Assembly (NCBI GenBank): GCA_022496805.1
Contig: CM040103.1
Span: 8,760,001-8,824,000, forward strand
DNA from: Pohlia nutans
Lineage: Eukaryota; Streptophyta; Bryopsida; Bryales; Mniaceae
Reading direction: 5' to 3'
Length of the DNA stretch: 64,000 bases
The stretch's first letter is position 1, and the number at the start of each line of letters is the position of its first letter. The notes beneath the pieces were generated by a model. That model made no database searches, had not been told where the DNA came from, and worked only from the letters and a program-made list of their open reading frames with translations. The translations under genes and the position numbers were made by a program. Below, piece after piece: positions 42,376-54,486 of the stretch.

Positions 42376-44758
42376 TTCTCTGTGGGATTCGGCAGCTCCG
42401 ACCACCTGGTGGTCCTATGTGACTTATGAGACACACTCATTTTTTGGAAGACCACCCCTTTCCAAAATTGAGCCCTGAATTTTTAATTGAAAAAAAATAC
42501 AAAACGATGTGGTTTGAGGCAAGTCATGGTTCACAAAGTGCATGGGCTGTCTTGTCAGAGGGAATCTCGCATCATGATTGCATTTGGCCCCGCAAGCATA
42601 ATATAAGATTGGCTAATTTAAATGAACTTATTTTATTATCTGATGGCCGATGTCGACTCCAGTCTTGACTTTCCTCACAACTCGGCCCCCAAATACGCGC
42701 GGGAGTCGAGGACCGATCATCACCGTCCATCAAGATCGACGGCTCTTACGAGGCGAGCCCTTCCTCAAACCCAGCATTGCCTCGTGACGAGGCATCGCCA
42801 TCGCCATGAGGCAGCTTGAGAACATGACCCCGCCAACGTGCACCTACGTGGACCCATGCAAACGTGGACTCGTAAAACATTTGTGAAAATCCCCAAAATA
42901 CGTGGACCCTACAAAAGTTCAAAATACGTGGACCTTCTAAAAAAATTCCGTCTCCGCATTTCTCGGGCCCCGTCTTTTCCAAGCCAGCACTGGAAAAATA
43001 TTTTGGGATCATAGTGGCTTGAAAATGTGAATTTGTAAGAGTATAAAAAGTTTAAAATATATATAATTTTGGTTTGAAAAATTTATGTCTTCAAAGAAAA
43101 AAAGTTTACCTTGTATTCCTTTCCAAAATCTAGTGCACATGGTAACTTCACGCATACACACCACTAGAAAATTGCAAGAATTTATTAAAATTTTGAAAAT
43201 AATTTATAAAAAATACATTTAAACTTTAAATTGCTTAGTTTTGTAGATTTATAGATAGTTTAGATAAGAACTCCGATTTTCTTTCTAAGCTCGCGTGGTT
43301 TAAGCACCATGATAAGATCCTTGAGTTTAAGATAGTGAAATGACGCTTTCACAAGTCTTTTAAATTTACTCGGGCCAACGGGAGGCAGCTAGGTCTAAAA
43401 TGGATGCATCACCTGGACTATGTTTCTAGACGTTCATCCATCCCAGTACTACTATGGCCCTTGGTTAACTTTTAAGTTATTGTGGGATTTGATGTAGTAG
43501 ACTTGGTATGACCGTATCACTACAATTTTATACTCTTAGATTTTTAGTAAAAGTTATCATTCCATTTCTTTTCATGCCCACCAAGAAAAAACACAAGCCA
43601 AGTTATAATAATTGATTGAATAAACTTACAAATTTCAAAATCAGAATTTGGCTTTTGAAAATTTAATGGATAAATGTAATCCACAGAATAATTTTGAATA
43701 CACATGAAATTTAATTTACATATGTTATAATATTGCATGAGATGTAGCCAAATATCTAGTAGTATAATGTATTCCAATTTGCACCCAAATCCCAAATTTT
43801 TGAATTTTTGAATTATGTAAGTTTTATGACAATATTGTTTTGAAACTTATTATTTTAAGCCTAATGGATTGACATCTTGTACTCAAGGATCTTGTAAAAC
43901 CATGTCTTTTTGCAGACCTCTTTATCTGATAGTCTTATGCATACAAATAAAATAAAATGTAAATATAAAATTTGAAATATTTTTATACAAATATAAAATT
44001 CAAAAATTAGGTATTTCAAGATATTATTTGAGACTTGATTTAATCCTTCTCTTGGTTTTAACTCCTAAAACACGTCATAGACCAAAATGGTCTTTTGCAA
44101 TATAATTGACTACTGTAGGCCATTGTTAAAGAAATTTTACAAAAAAAATAGCTTGGAGATTTCTGGTAGTTTTTTAATGAACCAATTTGCAAAAGATTAA
44201 AAAAAAGAATCTAAAAAATCATGGCACTATTTTTATTATTGGAAAATTTTGCACAATCAAAAAATAAATAAATTTAATAATATATATATATGCATTTTTA
44301 TAGAATAAATTCATGTTTACAAAGAAAGATTTAATTAATCCTCTTTTCACAAGTGAAGTGAAAAATATGAGAGGTTTTGTTTTATGTGAATTTAAAAATC
44401 TATCTAAAAAATAACCTAGAGGGTTTTTCTTCTAAGCTCAATCTTTACAATTCTCAAAAATATGATGGTTTGCTAATATTTTATAATTGTGGTTGGTATG
44501 ATTCAATTCCATGTTAGATTTTTTTTAAATTAGTTTTTACTTTCACCTTGTATATTTTTGTCCATATGATGATTTTTGAAGGATAGAGACCTAAATTTTT
44601 TGGATTTTTTTTTTTGGTATGAATATTTTATATTTTTAATGATTTGGTAGAAATTCTTAATTCAAATTGATTTTGATATATATATGGTCCATAAGATAAT
44701 GTACAAAAGAAAACTTTAAATTTAAATATAACAAATAAAAATTCAAAATAAAAATACT
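42376..44758. other. Gene-poor region, GC-richer then AT-rich
   Basis: 42376-43010 contains GC-richer sequence without a recognisable product. 43010-44758 is AT-rich and without clear features. The first exon of the partial gene at 46206 could lie here, but I could not find it. Confidence 0.35.
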
Positions 44759-44762
44759 TTAA

Positions 44763-45345
44763 CCCCTAAATGTACCAAGGTGTTCTTTGAATTGGCAATT
44801 TGAGAAAAATCATCATAAACTACTATTTTGAAGAATATTTTGGAATTGATTTACAAATGAAAGTTCTAGAGATTTTGAATTTTAGATTCCATTAGTATGG
44901 TTCGATTCACTAATACTATCACTGATATTTAATTATAAACTTTGAAAATTAAAATTAAAAATTCCTCCTAAATTTAATTACAAACAAAATTTTAATATTT
45001 TTAAGCAAAATTTGTTGGACTGAATTTGAAATGAGATAATTTTTAAACGTGGTGATTCTCTAAAAATTTTGTGTTTCTTAAATCTATGACCTCATTTTTG
45101 CAAGGCCACTTTTTGAACTATACTCAATGCAACTTTGGCTTGGTCAAGGACTTGACATACTTCTACACTTGTAATTTTAGAAAAATATGTAATGAAGTAT
45201 GACTAAATCCAAGTGTTAAACATGACAACAAATTGGTGAAGAATCTCCAAAAAATTGAATGACTTTTATCCAAGCATTGATGAGAACGTGAGAAGGGTTT
45301 GAATCTGTTAGTCGTCCACTTTCTAGAACCTCTAACGTTTAGGGG
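44763..45345. mobile_element. TTAA element, 583 bp
   Basis: TTAA at 44759-44762 and 45346-45349; ends CCCCTAAATGTACCAAGG and CTAACGTTTAGGGG. The interior differs from families A and B. Non-coding. Confidence 0.8.
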
Positions 45346-45514
45346 TTAAAGAAGATGAATGAAAATAATGCAAAAATGAAAAATTAAATAAAATTACAAA
45401 CATAAAACTAATAATAATAATAATAAGATAACCAAATTATAAATCTTAAAACTTACTAATAATTGGTGATGCAAAATATAACGGAATCTTAGGTATTGTA
45501 CAATCAAATTTTAA

Positions 45515-45755
45515 CCCTTCAACGACCAAGAATTTACAGTTTCAAAATGACAAATTCAATCAATCATGTTGTAGAAAATATAATTTAGATGGGACCAAAA
45601 TTTATATCACTAAAATTAGTGAAGAACATTATATATGTTGGTCAAAAAAACGTATAAATTTGGAAAAATGTAAATCCACACAAAACATTTTTAAAATTGC
45701 TACATAAAAAAACACACGAGGTCTGATTTGCACTTAGTTCTTGATTCTTTAGGGG
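45515..45755 (-). mobile_element. TTAA family B element, 241 bp
   Basis: TTAA at 45511-45514 and 45756-45759; ends CCCTTCAACGACCAAG and TTGATTCTTTAGGGG. Interior (gggaccaaaatttatatcac, aagaacattatatatg) is family B in reverse. Confidence 0.9.
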
Positions 45756-46205
45756 TTAATTCAAGGATTTAATTTTTTGCAATTTATGTATAAAATTAAA
45801 ATTTACAATACTTATATAGTAGTGCAATATGGATGCTTTTTCAAGGAAACACATTATTAAAAACACCATGCCTAAAGCTTCAAGTATGACAAAGTGGACT
45901 AAGTCCAAGAAATTTATTAGACCGGAGGTTTTTATCATAATTTTATAAACTTTGACTACCACGTTTACAATGATAATTTGAGAGATTTACATGTTTGTAA
46001 ATTTTGGTTGATATCTTTTATTGATGTCAAGAAAGAACAAGAATATGCAACTTAATTCACGTTTATAGTTGTTATTATTCAATTAATCTTCTTTAATATT
46101 TTAAGATAAATATAATTTCAAATTATGTAACCATTACAAGATTGATTGTCATATAACGATAATAAAATTTAAAAAAACTTTATATTGATTTGAAATGGTG
46201 TGCAG

Positions 46206-46963
46206 CTATATCCATTATTTTTTACCGTGTCAACAATGTTGAGTATATCAGGATATTTGATAAGTCGAAACTTAACAATAAATCCAGATGTTAGGTGAGA
46301 TTTTTTTGATGATTTATGTTCATTTATGTATATTCAAACATGTTATGAAAATCATAAGAGTAAGTTTAAAATCACGGTAAAACATTATTGATCCATTGTA
46401 TAATGTTGACATGAATTAAATTTTGTTAACTACGGAAAAGAAAAAGAAATATTAGAGTCTATTTAATTGAATATTACATTTTGCTAAATTTATTTTATCA
46501 CAAAATATAAATATAAATTAAAAAACTATTCACTTATCTTCAATCCACCATACAAAAGATATTTGAAATGTCACATGTATAATAGTTTAGTATACTTATA
46601 AATATTGACATAAAATTGGAATCCATAGTATATTTGAATGTTGGAAATTTAAATAGAAATTGAAACTTGAGAGATTGATTTTTCTTAAACAACAATTGCA
46701 TTGAATAATGTTTTTTTACAATCAAAATTTTAAATTTTAAAAATTGATATATTTTCTCAAAAAAAATTAATTGTATAAATAGGGTTTCTAAAAATCATGA
46801 CTATAAGTGACTAAATTGATGTTGTAGGATCAACAAAGATGATCGTGTCGCAGGGATATTAAAGAACTACAAAGAAGGCAAAACATACTACAATCATCGA
46901 TTAAGGGGTTATTTGAGATCACATTATCCTTCGTATTTTAATCAATATGAAAATTCAAAATGA
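46206..46963 (+). CDS. Two 3' exons of a small membrane protein
   Basis: Exon 46206-46294 (after a GTGTGCAG acceptor, donor GTGAGA) joins in phase to 46828-46963 (after TTGTAG) and ends at TGA 46961-46963, giving 74 codons. The first exon encodes a hydrophobic segment, LYPLFFTVSTMLSISGYLIS, followed by RNLTINPDV. The second begins INKDDRVAGILKNYKEGK and is basic with many tyrosines. The layout is one transmembrane helix with a charged tail, like small organellar or endomembrane proteins of plants, but I cannot name it. The 5' exon with the start codon was not found; TTAA elements lie just upstream, so that intron may be long. It could also be a remnant. Confidence 0.55.
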
Positions 46964-48035
46964 TATTAATTTGTGAAAGATTATGTTACAATTTAACAAT
47001 TTTTTGGAAAATAGGTGAAACTTTATCATAGAAACTTTATCAACACTTAAAATAAAATAAAATTAGGGAACATGCAAAACTTCAGAATAATTGAATTGAT
47101 TGAATTCAAAAATATTTTTTTACAAATCATATTTGAATGATAATTTGGAATAATTTTAGTCATGATAAATTCTATCATACAAAACTAATTCTTTGACAAA
47201 CTCAATATTGCATAAATTTTTACACATTGTTTTCTTCAAAAAGAAAAGTGATTAATTTATTTTTTAAGACACGTTGAATGAAAAGAACATTGCTTCTCTT
47301 ACATTTGCAAACCAATTATGCACTTCAAAATAAAATTGCACAATTTCACAACAATGAGGTTGATGACTACCAATCCTTTTCAATTTACAGCATAAATTTC
47401 AATGATTGTATGATAAGAAGATTGATAATGCCAACTTCGTGAAATTCACAACCCAAATTCATAATCATAATTTTGTTTAGCTTAAATTTTCACATTGCAA
47501 GAGATTATACCCTATACATACTATAATCAGATAGATTATCGTGGTAAATGCTATGTCAAGGAGGATAATGAATAATGGAAACTTGGTTCTTTTTTTGGGA
47601 CACTTTACAAATAATAAACATCTTGAGACATGGTGACCAAACATTGCCACATTATAAATGACTTATTGATGATGAAAACAAGTGACTCTTATAACTTAAA
47701 AAAAAATAAAGTCAAATTTTTGTACTAAATATCAAATTCCATTAATTTAACATTAATATCATGTCAATAACAATGTTTATAAAGAAAATTGTGATCTAAA
47801 ATTTCATTTATTTTTCAATTACTAATTACAAGGTTAATATAAAATCATTTAAATTTAAAAGAATCCTCAAGGTTTTTCCAACATGCTTAGGTCGAGGCTT
47901 AGGTACAAAGATCGTTCCATTTTCATTTGTTTTCAAATCATCACATTTCAAATTTGTAAAATATTATCCCAATGTCAAAAATTACAATTTAATCAATTGA
48001 GTTGAATTTATTGTGGGATTGCTAATTTTTTTATT
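46964..48035. other. AT-rich spacer
   Basis: No coding exon, repeat end or structured element recognised. Confidence 0.5.
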
Positions 48036-48039
48036 TTAA

Positions 48040-48743
48040 CCCCTTAGTGACCAGACAACCATATTGGTGTCTAGGTCACTGAAAATCAAAATTATGTAAA
48101 ATTAGTCATGAATTTAAAAATAGTTTAATAAATTCAGCTGAGGAGTATTCCATTACACATGATTAAGAAAAAAATAACAAACGAATTTGATTAGCTTATC
48201 AAAATATAGTTGTATAAAGTGCCAAAATATATGAAATACCTATGAATACAAAGAACAAAGAACATAGGTAAATACAACATTTATACAATGCAATATTTTC
48301 TTGCAATCAAACATGCATTATGAATTGTTTTTGGTGGACTAATGGTCCAATATATTCAATGTTTAGGTGCATATGCTATGATCCTTGTCTATGTGATTTG
48401 TAAGTCCAATCTTGAATTATGAATAAAAAAATATGATTTCAAGTCATTATTGAATGCAAACCCATAGGTAGTTGTAAGAACTCTCTTCATTCAAAAGAGG
48501 ATGAATTGTTCAATAATTGATCTCTCAAATCTTTGTGCACATTACACGATACACATCTAGTATATTATGATATTTTCATTTACCACTGGAATACTTCACA
48601 ATTTTTACTAGGAGCTTCATTTTTAAGTTAACTATAGATTCATACAAACATGTATAATTATAATTAGACTACCTATTCTTGGCACAAATAAGAAAAACGC
48701 CCAAATAAACAATTTTTCCACAATAGGTATGGACACTAAAGGG
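48040..48743. mobile_element. TTAA element, 704 bp
   Basis: TTAA at 48036-48039 and 48744-48747; ends CCCCTTAGTGACCAGAC and, reverse complemented, CCCTTTAGTGTCCATAC. A separate family with no coding sequence. Confidence 0.8.
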
Positions 48744-49068
48744 TTAATTGCAATTCATGACCTTCTCTCCTTTCAACTTGCTTCGTACGCTCTTGGATCA
48801 TGAAATCAAAGGTTGTGATTGAAAAGTGAACAACCGGTTATATACAATACCTTGGCACTTTGAAGTTGAAATGCTATCTCTGAACCTTTTCCAATAATAT
48901 ATTTTTCAACCACAAAGTTATTTTAGCATCACCTTAAAAAAACATCAGTACCCAAAAACCACATGAAATTTAACTTTAATATGTCCGAAAATCGGACCCT
49001 ACATTGTCAAAAAATGGTCCAAGTTATACAAAACAAAAGATGTCCATAATCAAAACCCCTTGTATTAA

Positions 49069-49638
49069 CCCCTAAACGTCCTCACCTATGTCCAATTTGG
49101 GCAGTTTTGCAAAGATGCGTTATAAAATGCAACTAACATGAATATTTGAAACTGGATGTCCAAACAAAAATTATACATTTTGAAATTTAGATTCAATCTA
49201 TACAGTTAGATCATTGATTGCTATCACTAATATTTTTCTATAATTTTTGAAACATAAAATAAAAAATTATTTTGTAATTCGATTACGAATAAGATATTGA
49301 TTGTATGGGGATGAAATTTGTTGTGATGGCTTATAATGTAGTACTCTAGGTGTAGTGATTTTTGAAGATTTTTTGGATGCTTGATTTTATGAGTTTATTT
49401 TTTCAAGAACACTTTTAGACTAAAATCTTCAAACTTTTGGGTGAAACACTGCAACACGAAATGAGGCATAATTTTTTCAAAAATTGTTTCCTTTTCGATC
49501 GGATCACACATACATGAAGCTAACTTCCCATTAAAAAAATCAGTAAAAAAATCACACTACAAAAAGTGCATGACGGATGAGAAATTGCGGATGAAATCTG
49601 TACATCAAGCAAAATATGCATGGTTGGGCAGTTAGGGG
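49069..49638 (+). mobile_element. TTAA family D element, 570 bp
   Basis: TTAA at 49065-49068 and 49639-49642; ends CCCCTAAACGTCCTCACC and TGGGCAGTTAGGGG. Nearly identical in length and sequence to 57504-58072, which supports recent activity of this family. Confidence 0.92.
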
Positions 49639-49914
49639 TTAAAACGCTTGCCAAATCTGCAAAATACCTTGGATTGAAGCAATATTTTCAATGCAAAAAC
49701 TAGACTTGATTTAGAATCTAGTTCATTAATTTTCATTGGATTCCAACGTTGGATGAAGGAGAAACAATGCCTCAAAGTTTCAGTCATTCAATGTTACTAA
49801 AAACAACATTTGGGGCGCTTAGGGCTAATTCTTGAATATATTCAAGCTTGTGGATAGATGGTTGCATAGACACACATGTTTTTTTGGAGTTTGAAAGGTT
49901 TCTTCTATCCCTTG

Positions 49915-50230
49915 CATCCATATCTAAACATCATAGCGATGTTGCATCTTATTCATTGACACCATAGGTCAAAAAATCATAACATCATAACCATGTTTCA
50001 TCCTATTCGTTGACGTCATGGATGGAAATTCATAATCATGTTTCCACCACGGGTAGAAACCTCATAGCTATGTTTCTTCCCGTCCATTAATACTACGGGT
50101 AGAAACGTCATAACTATGTTTCACCTCAGTTTTAACAGTGTGTGTTGAAATGTCATAACCATGTTTCATCCCGTCCATCGATGCCATTGGTCTAAATGTC
50201 ATATAAGGCTGCTATGTTTCCTCCCAATAT
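49915..50230. repeat. Degenerate tandem repeat of about 50 bp, 6-7 copies
   Basis: The block catgtttcatcccgtccat with cgggtagaaacgtcataac recurs at roughly 49939, 49992, 50039, 50069, 50114, 50160 and 50211. Spacing varies from 30 to 53. Confidence 0.75.
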
Positions 50231-50418
50231 TTCAAACCATGAGTCCAAAAATGATAACTATATTAGTTGTGCTCCAGTGCCTTCGATATGCTTCCACAGT
50301 TCTATACTTCTTGTTGGGATTAATATTAATAAAAAATGAAACTTACATTTTACTATTTGTTAAAAATGGTATCAATGGAAATAAAAATAAATACGCTCTA
50401 CATGAATGAATGCATACA

Positions 50419-50560
50419 AATAGATAGAAACTCTGGTTCTCTTTCGAGGCTGGTGTGATAAAAGTGTATGTTTGTAATGACAATGAACTAGTGCCGGCTG
50501 GGCAAAGGGCCCGCGGTGCAAAACTATTCTCCCTATTCGAGAATAGACACTTCTATTAGT
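50419..50560 (-). repeat. SINE-like repeat copy, reverse orientation
   Basis: The reverse complement matches 22493-22638 (agtgtct...gagaat, gggccctttgccc, tttctatctatttg tail). No target duplication identified. Confidence 0.6.
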
Positions 50561-50715
50561 GATTGGTAACTAGTAACAAATGAATGCTTTAATAGAAAGG
50601 GAGGTCTTTGGGCACCAAAAAAATTGTTCTACCATGATGCCCTAACACCATCCTTCTACTAGTAATGGAGGAAATATATTGAAAAAAGTTAATTTTATTT
50701 ATTATAAAAATTTAA

Positions 50716-50930
50716 TCCCCATAGAATAAGGATTCTTCATTTTAAAATGGCAAATTCAATCTATCATATTGTGAAAAATATAATTAAGATGGGACCAAAT
50801 TTTATATCAAAACATTGCATTTGTTGGTCAAAACTTAAATAATTTGAACAAAAGTAAGTCTACACATGACCTACTCAAATTGCTAAAAGAAAACATGATG
50901 TCCAATTTGGACTTCATGGTCCTTTAAAGA
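50716..50930 (-). mobile_element. Decayed TTAA family B element, 215 bp
   Basis: TTAA at 50712-50715 and 50931-50934; ends TCCCCATAGAATAAGG and CATGGTCCTTTAAAGA; interior clearly family B. Confidence 0.8.
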
Positions 50931-50993
50931 TTAAATCTTGTGCTACTATCTTTAGTTTGAGCAGAAATCATTCTTCTGAATTGTATTTTATTA

Positions 50994-51712
50994 TTCCCTT
51001 CATCCCAATATTTTATGATTATTTTTTTAGAAAAAAATTGTCACAAATTACTTGATGCAAATCATTTATTTAATAATTTGAAGTAGTTATTTTTTTTTAC
51101 AGATTCTAATGTTAGGAGGTGAACACTTTATTAAACATTGGAAAACACGTGTGTTCATGACCCCTTTTAAAATATCCCCATTACATTTAGAATATTTTTA
51201 TATTCGTTCATGTATATATGTAGAATCTAAGTATACAACCCTATTTTCAGCCCTAAATATACTTCTTATATGTACACATTGTATGCTAGTGTTTAAATTA
51301 ATCCCCATCTTGTGCACTCACGTGATCCATATATACATAAAAGAGTGCACCCCCAAGATTCCTCATGAATACACATAAAAGAGTGCACTCCCGGGATTCT
51401 AACAAAACAAAGTTACAAGACAAGTGTACCTGAAATGTTTTTTTGTCTGTAAAGCTTGTCTTTGCTCATGTGTGGATCACAAATAACATATGAGCTAGCT
51501 AAAATCAATGGAATCATATGTTTGTTGCATCAAAGAACATATTGCAACGAGCATGCCACATGCCACGTATACAATGTGCAATATGATATGTTTGGACATA
51601 CAACTACTTCAAAAATATAAATTTATTGTATTTAGAGATTTGATGAAATCATTACGGTTTGAATAATTTTTTGGTTTTTTCAAAAACATAATCTATTATA
51701 TGACGGAGAGAG
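50994..51712. mobile_element. Stowaway-type element with a hAT MITE inside
   Basis: Homologous to 21913-22722 at both ends (tcccttcatcccaatatttt on the left, atgacggagagag then TA on the right). It is interrupted by 51110-51394 and by further unidentified sequence around 51440-51540. Confidence 0.7.
51110..51394. mobile_element. hAT-type MITE, 285 bp, 8-bp duplication
   Basis: GATTCTAA is present at 51102-51109 and 51395-51402. The inverted ends are diverged (TAGGAGGTGAACACTTT versus CCGGGAGTGCACTCTTT). A relative lies at 53768-54036. Confidence 0.7.
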
Positions 51713-51719
51713 TATTTAA

Positions 51720-52150
51720 CCCCTAAAAGACAAAGGGGACGTTTTTTGTCCTCAAAGTCATGTATACTTCGGTTTGTGATTTCGGATTGTGTTGAAACTT
51801 GGAAGTCATAACTAGGAATATGTAGGACTTTATTAGCACTTCCCTATGACACGTTCAAAGTTTGAAAGAAGCCACCAATTCTCAACGAAGAGATTTTGAA
51901 CACTTGAGGATCAAATCAGCACAAGGCAATTTTTGATAGCTCTGAAAAATGTTATCAAGCGACTCATGATCAAACCTTATAATCATGTAATCCATACGAT
52001 AGATTGTCCCAAAAATTGATATAAAGTCTCACGATTAAGTTCTTTTCGAGCTTCAAAAGTCAAGTTTTCTATATGAACACCAAGTGAGAGATACAACTAC
52101 GTTCTTGAAAGCATCACATCAAGTGATACATGGATGAGCATGGTTAGGGG
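51720..52150. mobile_element. TTAA element, 431 bp
   Basis: TTAA at 51716-51719 and 52151-52154; ends CCCCTAAAAGACAAAGG and GAGCATGGTTAGGGG. It shares its right TTAA with the next element, which begins immediately. Confidence 0.8.
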
Positions 52151-52154
52151 TTAA

Positions 52155-52640
52155 CCCCTAAACGTCCAATCATCCAAAAAGTGAATGACGTACAAACTCA
52201 AATACAATCTTTTCATCCGTCATTGACTTTTTGCAATGTGAATTTCTTACTATATATTTTATGGAAAATTAGCTTCATATATGTGTGATCTGATTAGAAA
52301 GGGGATGATTTCTGAAATTTTTATGCCTCATTTCATATTGTAGTGATTCACCCAAAATTTCAAAGATTACTGTGTGAAATTACTCTTAAAAAAATCAACT
52401 TATAAAATTAAGCAACTAAAATATCTCCAAAAATTACTACATTTAGAGTATTACATTTCAACCCATTACAAAAAAAATTATCCACAGAGTGTCAATATCT
52501 TATTCGTAATCAAATTACAAAAGAATTTTGACTGTGAAGTTTTAAAATTTATACAAAATATTGGTGAAAGCAATTATAAATCTAACCGTATGGATAGAAT
52601 AAAAATTTCACAATGTACAATTCCTATTCATAGATCAAGA
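52155..52640 (-). mobile_element. Truncated TTAA family D element
   Basis: Begins CCCCTAAACGTCCAATC right after TTAA. The interior is family D in reverse (cttcatatatgtgtgatc, aatatcttattcgtaatc). The other end is missing where the Tourist MITE follows. Confidence 0.75.
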
Positions 52641-52671
52641 TCAAAAGTTTCTTCTTATTTACATTTCCTAA

Positions 52672-52980
52672 GGGCCACTTCACACTATGGCCGAAGGTCG
52701 AGAGGCCGTTGATTTCCACCAATCAAATTGCAAGAAACCATGGGTTCGGCCTCTCGACCCTTCACACTAGAGGCCAAAGTCCAACGACCGTTGCTATCTA
52801 AAATGCTTATGGCCTCTCGAGAAGAAGTTTGGGTCGGACGGGAATGGAAACCCAAACAATGGCCATTGATTTCTTTTCATTAAAAAGGAAACTATATTTT
52901 ATTGCCTATTTTCAGTAATTTGTTTTGGACTCTCAATCCCACAGCCTCTCGACTTGGACGGCCATAGTGTGAAGTGGTCC
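52672..52980. mobile_element. Tourist/PIF-Harbinger-type MITE, 309 bp
   Basis: Ends GGGCCACTTCACACTATGGC and GCCATAGTGTGAAGTGGTCC with TAA on both sides (52669-52671, 52981-52983). Its right end lies immediately upstream of the SKP1 leader. Confidence 0.88.
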
Positions 52981-53584
52981 TAAGTCATCTTTGAAGTTCT
53001 CCAAATCTAGAGAGGGAGAGGCTTCGAAGTTCGAACGGCTATCAAGATCATTCCTTTTTCATCCAAACTTCATCCGTCTACACAGTCAACATTCATCAGC
53101 ACCGACCCCTGAAGATCGGAAGCTTCACAAGCCGCGCCTCTTTATCAACCGGCGCTTCGATCCGCGCTGCGCTTCCCCGATTCTCGAATGCACCCGCGGC
53201 TTCTCCGCTCTCCTCTTCAGCGCTCACAATTCTTGCCGCATTCTCGATTGCGGTGCTTTTGGTTGTCTTTTCACGGAATTCGGTGAGGAATCGCTCCTGA
53301 TTGCACGTTTTTCCTTTCCAGTTTGAGGTCGATCGATCGCGCTTGCAAGTAAGTCGTCGAATCATCGTTTGTTTCCTTACAATTCTTCTATTACAGTGCC
53401 AGATTTTTTTTTTCTTACTGCAATGGTTTTTCTCTCGCCAATTGGAAGTTTAGAAATCTTGTGGCTTAGGGTTTTGGCTCTTTCTGTGTAATTTGGATGG
53501 ATTCTTTGTGCGTGGAGTGTATAAAGCGGATTTCTTGTATTGCGTATCACGGTCTCGTGAGGCATGATTTTCTTGTTTATTGTT

Positions 53585-53770
53585 GAAATGTTTCTTTAGA
53601 ATGAGCTTCTTGTTTACCGTCGAAGTGTTTCTTTAGAATGAGCTTTCTTTTGTTTCTCTAGAAGGAGCTTTCTTGTTTAGTGTCGAAGTGTTTCTTTAGA
53701 ATGAGCTTTCTTGTTTAGTGTTGAAATGTTTCTTTAGAATGAGCTTTCTTGTTTAGTGTCGAACTCAGGG
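53585..53770. repeat. About 37-bp tandem repeat in the SKP1 leader intron
   Basis: The block tttctttagaatgagc with tttcttgtttagtgtcga recurs at 53591, 53628, 53691 and 53728, plus a diverged copy near 53653. A final piece continues after the inserted MITE at about 54037. Confidence 0.85.
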
Positions 53771-54036
53771 GTGCACTCTACATTATGTTTGAGAATCACG
53801 TGCGTTCATGACCCCTTCTAAAAACTCCCTTATATACGAGAGGTTACATGTCTAAATCCCTTTGTATACCAATGTATTCCGTTTTAAATATATGTTTTGT
53901 GTAAGTATACGTGAATATTTTCAGTTCTAAATCTGTTTATTGTATGTATACGTAATATGACTATGTTCACATTAATACCCCTTCTGATTAATACCCCTTC
54001 TGTGCACTCACGTACATATTTAGTACAGTGCACCCC
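53768..54036. mobile_element. MITE inserted in the SKP1 leader tandem repeat
   Basis: Ends GGGGTGCACTCT and ACAGTGCACCCC; the tandem repeat sequence is interrupted by it and resumes with cgaagtgttg. Shares ends and interior with 51110-51394. The target duplication is not clean. Confidence 0.7.
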
Positions 54037-54486
54037 CCGAAGTGTTGAAATGTTTTTTCTGAATGAGCTTTCTGGAGCCATCGAACGGTAATAGCTGGTC
54101 TGTATTGCCTGTGTAATTGTTTGTGACGTTGTAGCTCTTGTCTTTGCGTGTTTGTACTCTTGAACTTCACAGCTGTGCCGGTTACTACCTATTTCTCAAC
54201 ATGTGGAGTGATACTACTCCATCCTTTTGCGAATTCATTGTGCACTTCTATGTCTTGTCGGAGGCTGTAGTAATCATCCATCGTTTGTGAGTGACATTGT
54301 AGTTCTTTTTTTGTGTGTTTATACTTTTGAGGTATTTAAATGTGCTGGTTACTGCCCTGTGGGAATGCAACATGTCTCTTCTTGGTGCAGAATTTGTTAG
54401 TTTACGAGTGAATTGCGTGACGTGTGATCTGATGAATGGATCGATGTAATTGTCTTGCAGGGAGTGTGAGAGTGTGATACTTCGAC

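Larger units (their letters stand above)
52990..54486 (+). promoter_or_regulatory. SKP1 5' leader with leader intron
   Basis: A GC-richer leader from about 52990 ends at the donor GTAAGTCG (53349). A leader intron of about 1.1 kb runs to the acceptor TTGTCTTGCAG (ends 54460), leaving 26 nt before the ATG. The transcription start is not visible. The intron contains a 37-bp tandem array and a MITE. First introns in leaders of housekeeping plant genes often raise expression; that is general knowledge, not shown here. Confidence 0.65.
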
